Shown: positions 11,470 through 22,950, numbered from the stretch's first letter. The stretch is 64,000 bases of DNA from Knoxdaviesia capensis (GCA_001510575.1 LNGK01000016.1:62001-126000), one strand, 5' to 3'. The notes: generated by a model from the letters alone, not told the origin. Numbers and translations: made by a program.

Positions 11470-13136
11470 TCACCTCTACTCCTTCTTGAACACCTTCAGC
11501 ACGAGTGGATTTCCTCCCAAACATCGGCGAGTCCTTGTCGGTCTCCAGCACCGAATGTGCCGCGGCGATGTGCAGGACCGTCTGCCCGCGTGGTCTCCTT
11601 CGGCGGCAGATCGCTGCGCACTTCCCAGCCACTCTCATCGTCATTGTCAGCCAGGCCGTCTTCACCGTCCGACTCGTCCATGTCTTGCGCGTCGCCGTCG
11701 TAGCGCACGTAGCCATACCGGAAGAGCAATAACAGTGGCGACTCGCCGCCCCTCGCTCGCCACCGTCTTCTGGTTGATGTCCAGTCTTTGATAGCACCGA
11801 GACGACTTCCCGACTATCATGCTTGGTATTTAGTTTCAGACCCTCAGGCCTTCTCATATCCTTCTTCGAAGTCTCCGGTAAACAGTTCTTCTCAGTCTAT
11901 CAGACACGTATGTTGAGGATTCTGAAGTGGGTGTCGCGGCTGTCAAGGATTGGAAACGAATCATCCTCATTTCGAGGCGTGATTCCAAGAAGATACACAG
12001 TAAAAGATTGATGCACAAGGGAAATGGTTTCGTCTGGCAAGATTTCTAAGAGCGGGCCACAGGCGGCTCTGACCGGGGCTTTCACGTCTTTCACCTCCCG
12101 GGAGGACAGAGATTCAATAGTGGATTTGAGGACAGCAGCCATCTCGAGGAGCCTCAAAGGTCTCGCTGAATAGGTGGCCCAGCTAAGGATGATAAGCTGA
12201 TCACCCTAGGGACTCGAGACCGTCGAATCTTCTCAGCAAGAATCTCGGCGTACAAAGATTTCAGGCCCCGGGGGAGATTGGGAACTGCGTCAATGGTAAC
12301 AGTGTCCTCGTCCAGAAGGTGATCGAGAGTCAGTGGGCAGTAAAGGAAGATGCCGCTGGCACGAACAGGGACAGCCCGACCAATTATGGCCCGCTCTTCG
12401 TAGGAGATAGATTTCGTAATGGCTTGAAGACGGTAAGCAACATAGCTCGCAATGTCTACATCGACATCCTCAGCTGACAGCTGCATTTGAGAAACACTGG
12501 TCGAGTGCACAGATTTGCGCACAACATCTTCAATCTCAGCAAATGGCCGACTAGTAGCCATCACCTTGATGAATTTGGGCCGCCCGGCCGCCAAGGAGAC
12601 CAGAGCTTCGATGAAGTGGTCGTTTCCGGAGTCCATCTCATCGAGGGGGTCAACGATACAAACGGCACCATTCGGGAGGTGGGACAGCCCAGAACGCACG
12701 AGATCCCACAGATCATTGTCAGAGAGGCGAGAGGCCGCAGCGGGTTCTTTTTCGGAGTGCTGCCAGGCATGGCTTCCATAGCTGACGAGATGCGAGCTTG
12801 CAGAGCTTGGTAGTATGGGAGCATCTGAGCAATCCAAGCACGAAGAAGAATGGTCGGGTGGAGATTAGCATCATTAGTTTAGCAGAAGGAAAAGTACAAC
12901 ACTGGCCGGGTCTAACCTAGGTCCGAGGTCACAGCTCCGGAGTCGGTTCCGGGGCCAGGCGGAGCAGAGATCGACTCGGAGGGAAGAAAGTTGGCAGTAG
13001 ACACGGCAAGCACCGACTGTCCCGAGCCGGGAATGCCGCGAACCCACAGCAAGCCCCGGTTTGTGGGGCCAAACACACGAACAGGCACACCGTGCCATAA
13101 CCAGGAGCGAGTTATAGGCGTTGCAGCGGAAATCAC
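11470..13136 (-). pseudogene. Decayed NACHT/ankyrin (NLR-like) gene
   Basis: Fungal NACHT-ankyrin proteins are STAND NTPases related to animal NLRs and often act in non-self recognition or programmed cell death. Homologous pieces follow each other in the right order on the minus strand but in different frames. They are a P-loop GLLWVRGIPGSGQS (about 13020-13065) with Gln replacing the catalytic Lys, a stretch VLYFSFC before ILLRAWIAQM (about 12790-12900), a Walker B AVCIVDPLDEMD (about 12630-12665), an arm segment with LSWATYSARPLRLLEM (about 12130-12185) and VHQSFTVYLLG, and an ankyrin-like GQTVLHIAAAHS (about 11540-11580). In-frame stops lie at 12912-12914 (TAG) and 12879-12881 (TAA). Frame changes occur near 12780, 12175 and 11580. 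Introns cannot remove these lesions without removing conserved sequence, so the gene is called broken. Confidence 0.75.
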
Positions 13137-13615
13137 ATAGCATTAACCTTGAATAGAAAACTGGGTTAAAGTCCATCGTTTGTTTTGCAGGTTTTGAAGG
13201 CTGGCTCGCCGCCAGTTCGTTGGTAGGCGTTTGACGGTTGATGAACGGAAAAGAATACTCCCACGACGCGATATTCCAACAGAGGTTGAGTTTTATATCA
13301 AGATCAAAAATCTAACCTTAGGGCTTGGAATTTCAGAAATGTGATTTTGTGCGCACCGATCAAGTCAGTCGCACCTGCCTCGAATATATGCATGAGCTAA
13401 TGGTGGTTGAACCATCCAGCAAGGAAGCTCTGTTCGGCCCCAACCCTAACCCTAACTAGCTGCGATGGACCGGGAATTGTGCGTTCGTAGTTATTTCTTT
13501 TGCACGAAAGGGTGCAAGGATTAAGCCAAGAACATCTCTGTTTTGTTGTCCTAATTCAGTACCATATCGTGAGGCTCCTGGTTGTTTGACACCGTGCACG
13601 GAGTTCAGAAACCCG
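13137..13615. other. Intergenic region with a short interstitial telomere-like repeat
   Basis: No gene is visible between the NACHT relic and the prolyl hydroxylase-like gene. Bases 13442-13456 read AACCCTAACCCTAAC, two and a half copies of the TTAGGG-type telomere repeat. Confidence 0.5.
13442..13456. repeat. Interstitial telomere-like repeat (CCCTAA)2
   Basis: AACCCTAACCCTAAC matches the telomere unit of most filamentous fungi. At 2.5 units it is too short to prove a telomere origin; it could equally be a telo-box bound by a Tbf1-type factor. Confidence 0.7.
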
Positions 13616-14590
13616 TCACAAATCCAGCTTCTCTCTGTATTCCGCCACTTTCTGCTGCCACACATCGTCCCACGCGTCCGGCCCGTAGTACTGCTTCGGC
13701 CAGATATTCATCGCCGTCTTCGCCCCGCTCAGCACCGGCAGCCCCGCGTGCTCCGTCCGCACATCGCCCGAGTGGTTCGCGTGCAGGTTCATCCAGAACA
13801 CCGCGTTGCCCGGCACCGGCGCAAACGCAATCCCGCCGGCCCCGGCCACTGCCCACGGGGCGGCCGTGTCAGCCTCGGTCCGGCGCGGCGCGACTGGCGC
13901 GAGGTGCGGGAAGTACGTCTCGCCGCCGGTGCACGAGGCTTCGAGGACTGCGAAGAAACTGGCGACGCGGTTCCACGTGCGCTCCCGCCGCGGGCGGACG
14001 CCCGGCACCTCGTCGTCGGACACCGCGCGCTGCGGCACCTCGAACCAGTCGCGGTGCACGTCGAACTTCTGGCCCGGCCGGTACCGGACAAGCTGCGGCG
14101 GTCCGATGTCGTCGCGGCCGCCGGCGAGCACGCTGCCGAGGAACCCGGCCGCGCGGTCGAGGACACACGCCACGGCCTCGTTGTCGCGCGGAAGCGCGGC
14201 GCTGGATGATGTGCGTGTTGGCGCGCTGTTGGTGCGGCCGCTGCGCGCCACGATCGACCGTTTGAACAGGCCCGAGCCGGCGGCCAGCAACGCCGCCCGG
14301 TCGGCCGGCGAGATGAAGTCGCGGATGTATATGACGAGGGGGTCGATCGAAACGATTTCTGTCGTGTAGTTCGTTGGCCGGCACACGTATGGCTCTCTCG
14401 TTGGTGGGTGCTCCGGCTCTGGGGCAGGCAGTGGGATCAGGCCCAGACTTTGGCCGGTGACCGTCACGGTATCCCAGAGGTCGGCAACCAGGATCTCATA
14501 GGGAACATCGTAGTACTTGCTGGCTAAGGCGGCAATCGACACGCCGAGAACCGTAGTGAAGAACATACTCGTCCATCTCAACACTGCCAT
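13616..14590 (-). CDS. Prolyl 4-hydroxylase-like 2-oxoglutarate/Fe(II) dioxygenase, membrane-anchored
   Basis: A 324-residue single-exon protein, starting at the first ATG of the frame (14590; the frame extends upstream only to a TTG). Residues 1-25 are hydrophobic (VLRWTSMFFTTVLGVSIAAL) and form a signal anchor, placing the enzyme in the ER or secretory pathway. The catalytic jelly-roll retains the iron ligands HxD (His179, Asp181 in KFDVHRDWF) and His281 (EHAGLPV), plus the 2-oxoglutarate-binding Lys291 (SGAKTAMNIW). It should therefore be an active P4H-alpha-like enzyme using O2 and 2-oxoglutarate, presumably on prolines of secreted proteins or a small molecule; the substrate cannot be inferred. 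It lies tail-away from the FAD monooxygenase, on the same strand, 426 bp apart. Confidence 0.88.
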   Translation of the reverse strand: MAVLRWTSMFFTTVLGVSIAALASKYYDVPYEILVADLWDTVTVTGQSLGLIPLPAPEPEHPPTREPYVCRPTNYTTEIVSIDPLVIYIRDFISPADRAALLAAGSGLFKRSIVARSGRTNSAPTRTSSSAALPRDNEAVACVLDRAAGFLGSVLAGGRDDIGPPQLVRYRPGQKFDVHRDWFEVPQRAVSDDEVPGVRPRRERTWNRVASFFAVLEASCTGGETYFPHLAPVAPRRTEADTAAPWAVAGAGGIAFAPVPGNAVFWMNLHANHSGDVRTEHAGLPVLSGAKTAMNIWPKQYYGPDAWDDVWQQKVAEYREKLDL

Positions 14591-15016
14591 GATGAACGTT
14601 GGTTTATTCGCCAAGTTTTGCTAGCAACCGGCGAAGATTCAAGCTGTGATGTCTGAGATGGCCCGGAGAGTAGCATTTTGTGAGTTTCATATATAGCCGA
14701 TTTCTGAGTCTGTGGCGTTCCTCCATATACGGCAAAGGTCCGGGTTCCGGCAAATATAGAATCTCACACCACACAATCTGGCGCTGTTTCGATTTCCCGA
14801 GGTACATCTACCGAGTCATTTCACATCTTACGGTGAGGCAATGAGTACAGGTACACAGGCGTCAAGATCGTGGATTGGCACTTAGGGTCTATCAGGGCTA
14901 CATCGTCTTCCCACTGTCTCAAATTATTAACTCTTGACTTCTTGAAGCCAAAAAACGCCAACAACTCCGACAAGGTGATTCTCTTATTTTCCAAGACAGA
15001 AAGTCAATCACTTGAA
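14591..15016. other. Intergenic region, promoter side of the P4H-like gene
   Basis: 426 bp between two minus-strand genes. A TATATAT run at 14690-14696 lies about 100 bp upstream of the P4H ATG and is a possible TATA element. Nothing else is recognised. Confidence 0.5.
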
Positions 15017-16445
15017 CTAGTTGTCAGTATCTTGCGAATGTGTCCCTTCGGCCTCCAGCGGGGCTTTCGCCCACTTTATCCGGCTCTCCTTGAAGTTTGG
15101 TTCCGGCGCGAACTCCAACACCGCCGCATTTACCACGATGGACGGGAAGATGTTATCAGCAGCAAACCGGTCGTTTTCCATCGCTACAAAGCGGCCCATA
15201 AACCCAATGAGGGCGTTTAGATACACCGCGTATCTGATTGTCAGTCCGCACAGGCGAGAGGCCCAGCGCGCGCGCGGGAGACGCCCAGCCTGGTACGTCC
15301 CAAAGACGGCTTCCAGTGCTTTGAGGTCTGTCGGCTGGCCGGGAGTGGCGGCGCGGGCCATGCGGCGGAGGTGGTTTGTGAGGACGACGGCGGATTCAAT
15401 CGCCGTGTTGGCACCCAGAGCCAGATTGGACGTCATTTTGTGAGCGGAGTCGCCGACGAGCACCACCCGCCCGCGGTGCCACTGGGCCGCCATGCCCTCC
15501 TCAAGATCGACGAGTCCCGCACGGCGCCGTGCCGCCCAGATATCTCCAAGCACCAGAGCGGGGCCGGGAAGCTGTGTGCTGGCGGGTGTGATCTGGAAGC
15601 CGGCGTGTTTCTCCACAAGAGCGTTCAGGTCGGCATCAGAGTAATTCGCCCACGTGGTGGTGGCGCGAGGCTTGCGTATGTACAGGAACCACACGACCGA
15701 GTCGCGGGTGGTCAGCAGCTGCGACGAAACGACGCCGTCTGTGCGCTCAATCATGTGGCCCGGGACCAGCGGCGCGATGAGCTCACTGCAGCCGAAAATG
15801 CACTGGAAGGACGCTGAGAATCCGGTGGGCATTTCCGACGCAGGCCTTGCTGGTGGCTGGAGCTCGGGGAAGGCGTGTGTACGGACTATGCTCCGCACAC
15901 CATCGGCGCCGATGACAATGTCGCCGGAGTATGAGGAGCCGTCGGCGCAGGACACGGTCGCGGATGTTTCGTCCTGGGTGACGGACACGACCGACTTTCC
16001 GGTAAGAATCCGTCGTGATACATCTGGGATACGGTCATACAAAAGCTGCAGAAGCCGGGTGCGTTCCATAATGATAAACGGATGTCCGTGACTTTGTCAC
16101 CAAAGCATCAGCATTCGAACACAATGGTTCTGCCCGTTGTTCTCGAGATACATACTTATCAGCGATATGAGCAAACAACTCCGTCTGCAACACAGTCTCA
16201 GCCCCCTTTCCGAGGCGAGTAGCGAACGCCATTTGCGGCGAGAACTGCATCGCTTCGGCGTACAGCCCGTTGCCGAGCTGGTCGAGGATCCGGAGGGACT
16301 GCGGCCAGAGCCCGAGGCCGGCGCCGGAGAGCTCAACGGGGTTATCCTGGCGTTCAAGGATTACGAAGTCGTCTAGCCCGGCGCGGAGGAGGAGCAGGGC
16401 GAGGATGAGGCCGGTCGGGCCGGCGCCGACGATGATGATGCGCAT
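15017..16445 (-). CDS. FAD-dependent monooxygenase (aromatic hydroxylase family)
   Basis: Two exons, 16156-16445 and 15017-16091, joined by a 64-bp phase-2 intron (16092-16155, donor GTATGT, acceptor AAAG), give 454 residues. The N-terminal FAD-binding motif VGAGPTG is at residues 6-12, the conserved GHPFIIMER segment follows the splice junction, and the second FAD motif GDSAHKMTSNLALGAN lies near residue 310. This layout is that of PF01494 monooxygenases (salicylate hydroxylase, kynurenine monooxygenase and secondary-metabolite hydroxylases), which use NAD(P)H and O2 to hydroxylate or epoxidise a substrate. The start chosen is the ATG directly before RIIIVGAG; an in-frame ATG at 16502 would add 19 polar residues. 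A TATAAA box sits 87 bp upstream. The real substrate cannot be told. Confidence 0.88.
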
Positions 16446-16531
16446 TGTGGAAGAGTTGTGAGTGGGCCTGTAGTTATCGGTGGCAGTATTGTCGTTCGCC
16501 ACTGATAGCAGTCTGTTGGGTTGTCGGGACC

Positions 16532-16537
16532 TTTATA
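16532..16537 (-). promoter_or_regulatory. TATA box of the FAD monooxygenase gene
   Basis: TATAAAGG on the minus strand, 87 bp upstream of the chosen ATG (16445) and only 30 bp upstream of the alternative ATG (16502). The spacing therefore favours the downstream start. Confidence 0.5.
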
Positions 16538-18511
16538 ACATCTTCCCAGTTTGTAGCCGTTATGGTGATGGATTGATATCTGCTGCATCTGCTAGAAATC
16601 TTTTCTTTAGCAACAGTGCGCCAGACATCCTCGAGCTTAGAAGAGCCACCATAACGAAATAGCGAACGCGTGTGAGTATGCGTAATTCAAGTGTATCGTT
16701 TACTGAACTTTGCACCTCGATGATGATGGCTGGCCAGTGATTTTGGATGATCCTCCCAAAGTTCGAGAATCGGCCTTTCAGCCGCAATCACAAACGCCGC
16801 ATCTTGGCAACCAGCGTCTGGTTACTTCAGGCACCAGTATATCGCCCCGGACAGCATACTGTAACCGGAAGTCCCATCAAAAAATAACTAATCGCCAAAT
16901 CTCCAAAATGATGCTGTCGTCAGCGCTTCGTACATGAGGAATCTGGTGAGAGATGCAGTGAAACTGCACGATACCGACGTGTCACCCAATGCCTCTATAC
17001 AAAGGTTGATATGTGCAAGCGACGGAGAAAGAAGAGAAAGAGCAAACGTTAAGATTCCGGGAGAAGCCTTGTTCGGTGGTACAAACGCCGGCTATAATCA
17101 AGTGTAGCCGGGAAAACCTCACGTTGAGGGGGCCGTTGATGTGGAATGGTGGTCAGCGGGAAACCTTGTCTTTAGGACGTTGAAGTGTAAAGAGACTGCG
17201 AAGACTTTTTGAAGCGATATCTCTTGGTGTTTAGATTGTTTCAATGTTGAAGACGGTGTTCTGGCGTGAAGTTGCGTGAGAAAGCCCAGGTGCATATATC
17301 CCACGAAGGTTGGCCATATCTTGAAACATCGCATATATCCGGGGAAAGGCCTGGCTCGACAGGAAACTCTGAGTGTTCTCAAGGAAGAAAGGTCTGGAAT
17401 TGGGACTCCATATATCCCACATCAGGACCTCAGGCATCTATCAATCTTGTCTAAGTGAAAGCCACACTCGTCACTGTCGAGGACCTGACTCCATACTACA
17501 CCTTCACCGTCAACCGCATTATAAGCGTACACATCACCGTATCAAACTTGTCATACATTTTGTGAGATGCTAGCCCCAGGAACTCGACATCCAATTGATT
17601 AGCCCAACCTCGACCAATATATCTGTCTGTATAAAATCCGCCGGATGAAGCCGAACTGCAAACACCCGGCGGACATCCGCGACTCCAACCCACGACACTA
17701 TACTGTAATGCCCTCTCGTAGCAGACAGTCATCTATTACTTTCCTTCCTCATCTCTGTACTTTCAGGTTTTCCCCAGATCCGGTGGGCATGGTGCCAAAT
17801 ATAAAGTCCTGGCTGAATGTCCGCCCCAGACGGGCGTTTGTGGGATCTGTGGACGCCAGTAGATACGGGACCTCTTTACACTCGCTCCTCGGACTCTACT
17901 TATGGCACCCGCAGATCCCCCTCTGATCCTCTCTCTCACTTCTTGTTAAGTGACACGGCCCAGGGATATGGCTAAGTTTACAATTATAGCCTCGGGACGT
18001 TGCAGGCAAGATACACTCAGTCCGGAATTAATCTAAACAGTGGAGAGAGGGCGAATCTAGTTATAGCTTCACCTTCGCCTGTTTATTTCCCATAGGATCA
18101 CGTCCACGGGGAGACTTATGCAGGCCAGAAATAGCTGCAGTTCCCGACTCGCCTACACTTACCCCTGGCACGATCCGTTCATCTACACCCGGAGCCAATG
18201 ACACTATATGCACGTCGTCACGCATGAAGTGGTGCCATCGCCAGCAAACGCGAGACCCTCGCGTCTCCAGCACGGCAGTTCTTGGGGTGACTTTATAGGA
18301 GAAAGGTGGTAAGAACAGGAGTTGGGGTTCCTCCGCCGCGGATAGGCAAACTGGTCTGCTCAACGCGTAGAAAGGCCGGCGTGGCGGGAACTGTGTGTGC
18401 TATATACAAGCACTGGTGTCCCCCGGATGCTGGCCTGGTTCTCCCAGGCTGTGTGTCTCGTTTGTACTGTACGCCCGTCCTCTAAGCTGTGCACAGCACC
18501 CTCCGCCCAGA
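16538..18511. other. Divergent intergenic region between the FAD monooxygenase and the FAD-linked oxidase
   Basis: About 2 kb with no supported gene. Several near-identical short strings (CATATATCC, TATATCCCAC) recur between 17290 and 17430, but I cannot assign them a function. ORFs present are short, frame-scattered and lack good start contexts. Confidence 0.5.
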
Positions 18512-20562
18512 ATGCGTGTCTCCGTCCTCGCCAGCGTGGTCCTCTACGCCCAGGCCTCCCTGGCCATAAACTTCGCCTACGAGTCCATCCAGCTCCCCGA
18601 AGCCTGGTGCCGTCGCTGGCCCCGTATCCGCTTCCCAGGGCCACCTCCACGGCCGATCGCCCCGGTCATCCCGATCATCCCAATCGCCCCGATTCCCCCC
18701 ATCATCCCCACCGTCCCTGCCGTCCCTGTCGTTCCTGTCGCTCCAGAAGCCCCTGTTGCCCCAGCCCCTGACCCGGCCCCCGTGGACCTCCCCGAGTGCA
18801 AGGCCTTCCCGGGAACGGACGCCTGGCCAGACGACGACGCCTGGACCGAGCTCGCCGAAGCGCTGCAGCAGCCCTACGCAGACTCCCTCGCGCCGGTGCC
18901 CTCGAAGCTCCTCAACCCGCTCCCCGCCGCCGCAGCCTGCTACAACGGCCCCAGCAAGGACGCCGCGCGCTGCCGCTACCTGCTGACCGAGGCCAAGGAC
19001 ACCCGCTTCTTCCTGGACGATCCGCTGACGGTGCTGACCGAGTGGCCGCAGGGCCTGACGTGTCCGCTGGAACTGAACCCGCGCGGCAACTGCACGCAGG
19101 GCGCGTTCCCTGTGTACGTGGTCAATGCGACCACCGTGCTCGATGTGCAGCTGGCGGTCAACTTTGCGCGGAATAACAACGTGCGGCTGGTGATCAAGTG
19201 CGTATCGTTCCCACTCCGCAGCCCCCCAAGTCAAAACAAGAGAATCTGAATCTAATGCGGTGCAGGAACACCGGCCACGACTTCCTCGGCCGCTCGGCGG
19301 GCGCCGGCTCGCTCAGCGTCTTCACGCACCACTTCAAGAGCTTTGAGTTCCTGGGCGAGTACTCCACCGGCGAGTACCACGGCATGGCGGCGCGCGTCGG
19401 CGTCGGCCTGGAGGCCTGGGAGGTGTACGAGTACATGGACCGCTACAACATCAGCATCATCGTGCCGGCCGGGTACACCGTCGGCCCGTTCGGCGGGTGG
19501 ATGCAGGGCGGCGGCCACTCGAACCTGGGCTCGCTGTGGGGCATGGGGTCTGACCAGGTGTTGTCCATGGAGGTCGTCACCGCGAACGGCCGGCTGGTGA
19601 CCGCCAGCGCGGAAGAGAACCCGGACTTGTTCTTTGCTCTCCGCGGCGGAGGTCCCGGCACGTACGGCATCGTCACCTCGGCGATCATCAAAGCCCACCC
19701 GTCGATCAACATCAACATGGTGCCGCTCAACTTCACATCGGCCAACGCGCCCGATATGGAGTCGTTCTGGGCCGCCGTAGACGGCTACTTCCGCTTCGGC
19801 AAGACCGTGACCGAGGCCCGCGGCACCGCCTACAGCGACGTCACCAACCAAGCCGAAGACCGCTACTCGTTCGTCGCCGAGTTCGAGCTCCCGGGCCTGA
19901 GCCGCGCTGAGTCGCGTGCCCTCCTGAAGCCGCTGTTCGACTACATTTCCGCCGACCTCAACATCACCCTGGCCTCTACCCGCCCAGAGCCCCGCCCCTC
20001 TGAGCGCTGGGCGTCCGGCAAGAACGGCCTGGGCGACTCGCCGACCAACCGGATCTTCGGGTCCCGCCTGTTCCCCGCCAAGAACTGGGATGACGGCCCG
20101 CTGTGGGAGGCCACGTTCCGCGAAATCCGTGCCTCGGTTGAGGAGGGTGGCTACGTGTTCCACGGTATCCACATGGCCCCGAACCTGGATGTGGCAGGGT
20201 ACCCCGGCACCGACAGTGGGCTCAATCCCGCGTTCCGGACCACCTTGATGCACGCCGATGTGTTCGACACCGGCCGCACCATCACACGTGAGTCGATGGA
20301 CAAGCTGGAGGAGACCATGCAGAAGATCCGTGATGTGACTGAGGGAGGTGGTGCGTATATGAACGAAGTTTCCAAGACCGAGCCAAACTGGCAACAAAGC
20401 TTCTGGGGAAGTCTATACCCCAAGCTTCTGTCCATCAAGCAGAAATATGATCCATGGGGAGTGTTCTATGCCCCTCTGACTGTCGGTAGTGAAGCCTGGG
20501 AAATTCGTGGTGATGACACGATTCCTACTGAGAACGGACGGCTGTGCCGTGTTCAGGCTTAG
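18512..20562 (+). CDS. Secreted FAD-linked oxidase (PCMH/VAO fold with BBE domain)
   Basis: Exons 18512-19197 and 19266-20562, with a 68-bp phase-2 intron (donor GTGCGT, acceptor TGCAG), encode 660 residues. A signal peptide (MRVSVLASVVLYAQASLA) starts at the ATG at 18512; the frame is open further upstream but that part does not look like a secretory start. Residues ~45-95 are a Pro/Val/Ile-rich linker. The FAD-binding core includes His233 in KNTGHDF, the usual 8-alpha covalent flavin attachment, then PFGGWMQGGGHSNLG and ALRGGGPGTYGIVTSA. No Cys is present in the segment where bicovalent BBE enzymes have one, so mono-covalent FAD is inferred. The C-terminus (FWGSLYPKLLSIK ... YDPWGVFY) is the berberine-bridge motif. 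Relatives oxidise alcohols, sugars or secondary metabolites with O2. Confidence 0.9.
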
Positions 20563-20672
20563 GAAAGGAGAGATGAAAAGACCATTGCGTATTTGATACT
20601 CAATAACGGCATATATACTTAAGAAAACAAGAAAACATGCACACACACACACATCCCACCTCTCTCTGACTG

Positions 20673-22015
20673 TTACGAGTCAGTCAAGAAGTTAGATGTC
20701 GCCGTGGTCTGTGAGTTGGACGACACTGCCACATCCTTCACCACAACCAGCTTTCCGGATCGGCTGGTAACACGGACTTGCACCGTCCCCGGCCCAAAGC
20801 CTTGAGCCTGTTTGTAATAGTTGTAAGAACGGCGGGTGGTGCTCTTCCAGGTATTTCCTCCATCGGTGCTGGCTTCCAGCGACGTCACAGGCTCATTTGC
20901 GTTCATAGCCTGCATGGAGAACCACCACTGTGATGCTCCCGACTTATTTCTCAGAATCAGGGGCGACGATATTCCACACGGCGCAACATTGTATTTTATG
21001 TCGATCATGCCCTGCCGCGATGGACTCAATTGCTCGAATGAGTTCTTAAAGAGATCCAGATGGGGGACCGCACAAACTGGGCACTGGTCAACAACCTGGA
21101 GAGAGTGTTAGTATTGGAAGTAACAGTTGCTAACATGCCCTCGGATAGTCACTTACCATAATAGTGATCGAATCACCCTGAGGTCCCGTAACACTCAAGC
21201 AGCCTCCACACAGCGCCGACTCATTCCAGCCCTGTTTGGAGTAAGCCACGCCCCCGATCCCCGCGGGTAACTTATACCCCGGAGAACGAGCAAGTTCCGC
21301 CATTTACAACTCCGGAGTACCACGTGGCGATTCCGGAGACGGTTGGTTCGGGGCCGGCTGTGCTGGTGGGGGAGCTTGATGCGGAGGTTGAGGTTGAGGC
21401 TGAGGTTGAGGTTGAGGTTGAGGCTGAGGCTCAGGTTGAGGTTGAGGCTGAAGTTGAGGTGATTCCTGAGGTGGAGGTTGATGATCCGGTTGAGATTGAG
21501 CTGGACTTTCCGGTCGAGCTTGAGGTTGTCCTGATGGAGGTTGAGGCTGGCTCTGTGACTGTGAATGTGACAGTGGCGGTAGTTGTGACGGTAGCTGTAC
21601 AAGTGTCAGCGGCTCCGGAGACAAGTCCTGATGATGAGACGCTCGAGCTAGATCCCGGTCCCGCTCTCCCAACAAGGCGTCCATTGCCAGACGGAAGCGT
21701 CTCTAGCCGCGTCTCATCCGGTTACAGCACGTTTCCCGCGGGGGCCGTCTGCAACAGACCATTTGGCAACTGCGGTCCCTTGACCGCATCTGCCAGTGGC
21801 AACAGCTCTCCACGTCCGGCTGCCGCGGCTGGTAGCACGGGCACAGACTGATGCACATTGTCTGCAGTGGAATGCGGATCACGGACGGTCACGCTGACTC
21901 CGGTTTCGAGGGAGGGATTGTGGTGAGGATTGCGGAAGAACCACGGAAGGAGAAACGCCGACGTGGACGAACAGTAAATAGCAACTGTGAGAGGGACAAA
22001 AGAAAAGACTTTCAT
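20673..22015 (-). pseudogene. Broken expansin-like (cell-wall-loosening) secreted protein gene
   Basis: On the minus strand the frame opens at an ATG (22015) with a signal peptide (MKVFSFVPLTVAIYC...), passes through a Ser/Thr-rich linker with SerThr/SerAla repeats, and enters an expansin domain: GIATWYSGVVNGGTCSF (double-psi barrel), then VVDQCPVC, DIKYNVAPCGI and the C-terminal module ending TSNFLTDS. A 61-bp phase-0 intron (21096-21156) has good signals. Three lesions break it: an in-frame TAA at 21722-21724, a TGA at 21431-21433 inside the Ser/Thr repeat where a TCA Ser is expected, and a one-base frame change at the G4 run 21277-21280. Everything else stays in register, so decay looks recent. 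Sequencing error could explain one lesion but hardly three. Expansin-like fungal proteins loosen plant or fungal walls without hydrolysis. Confidence 0.75.
21383..21459. repeat. Hexanucleotide minisatellite (GAGGTT/GAGGCT)
   Basis: About 13 imperfect six-base units on the plus strand. Read on the minus strand in the expansin frame they give Ser-Thr/Ser-Ala dipeptides, the typical O-glycosylated linker of secreted fungal proteins. One unit carries the change that creates the TGA at 21431-21433. Confidence 0.85.
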
Positions 22016-22950
22016 AGTTTTTAGACGTGAACCATTAGGAGGTCTGGTAAGAAATGATGGATGAAGATGTTGAGATGCAAACGAAGGGCTCACTCAGTAC
22101 GAGTGTGGTGTAGAGAAGGGAGACAGGATGTAGAGGATGAAGAAAGAAATGAAGATGGGGGTGAGAAGGAGAAGAACGTGGGACAAGAGCACGACGAAGA
22201 AGAAGAGAGAGCACAGGTATAAGTACCAGGGCGATTGCACCGAGAAGGCCCAACCGGTTCCCCGATCACTTTCTATCGAGAAGGACCATCCTTGCCACAG
22301 TCTTTCATGACAAGAAAGCGACAATCCACCCTGAAGAAGGCCATTGTCCATTGTTCTTCCCACTCGTGATGGCTTCAAGGGGTGCTCATCGTGTTAGTGA
22401 TGGACTTGGTGTTAGGGTGTGGGGTTATATCGATAAGCGCGCTCGTCCTCTGCGACAATGCCATTGTCCCTCATGGCCTCTTCCATCCCACTTCAAGATG
22501 ATCATTACAGCTGCAGCAAATTGTTAAATTACGCTGAATCAAAAATGTGACTGTCTGCTTTTTTTCCTATCTTTAACCGTTGATGTTACACATGAGGAAT
22601 ATACGTACAGATAAAACCAAGAACAAGGGCACTCAGGGGTACTAGTACAAACAGAAGAATCCATCGTCCGAAAATCCGGCCCTCCCCAACCCCAACCCGG
22701 TTCCCTTTGTTCGCCACATCCCAGATTCGACCAGAAACAAGAAACAAACGCTGAAACGAAAGACTAGAAGGTAAGTCAAACAGGCCGGCACAAGCTACAG
22801 CACGCAACACTCTGCCGGCTGTCGGCTCTCTTGTTGCATGATAAGAGAGCACGTTTAGAGTAGTAGCTAAGGCCGAAGAAAAGCATGCTACATCCCGCAG
22901 AGAAGGCCTGCGTGAAGCTACAGCGGCCGGCCGGTGTCTTAGAGCAAGGC
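22016..22950. other. Intergenic region between the expansin relic and the BTB gene
   Basis: Contains the promoter side of the expansin-like relic. Short ORFs here have no recognisable domain. No repeat of note. Confidence 0.5.

Noticed and set aside
18061..18363. 100-codon minus-strand frame upstream of the FAD-linked oxidase
   Set aside because: Lacks any recognisable domain or signal and lies in the promoter interval; not enough to call a gene.
21324..21851. Plus-strand frame encoding Glu-Val/Glu-Ala repeats
   Set aside because: The hexanucleotide repeat is open in several frames; signal peptide, linker and expansin domain show the minus strand is the meaningful one.
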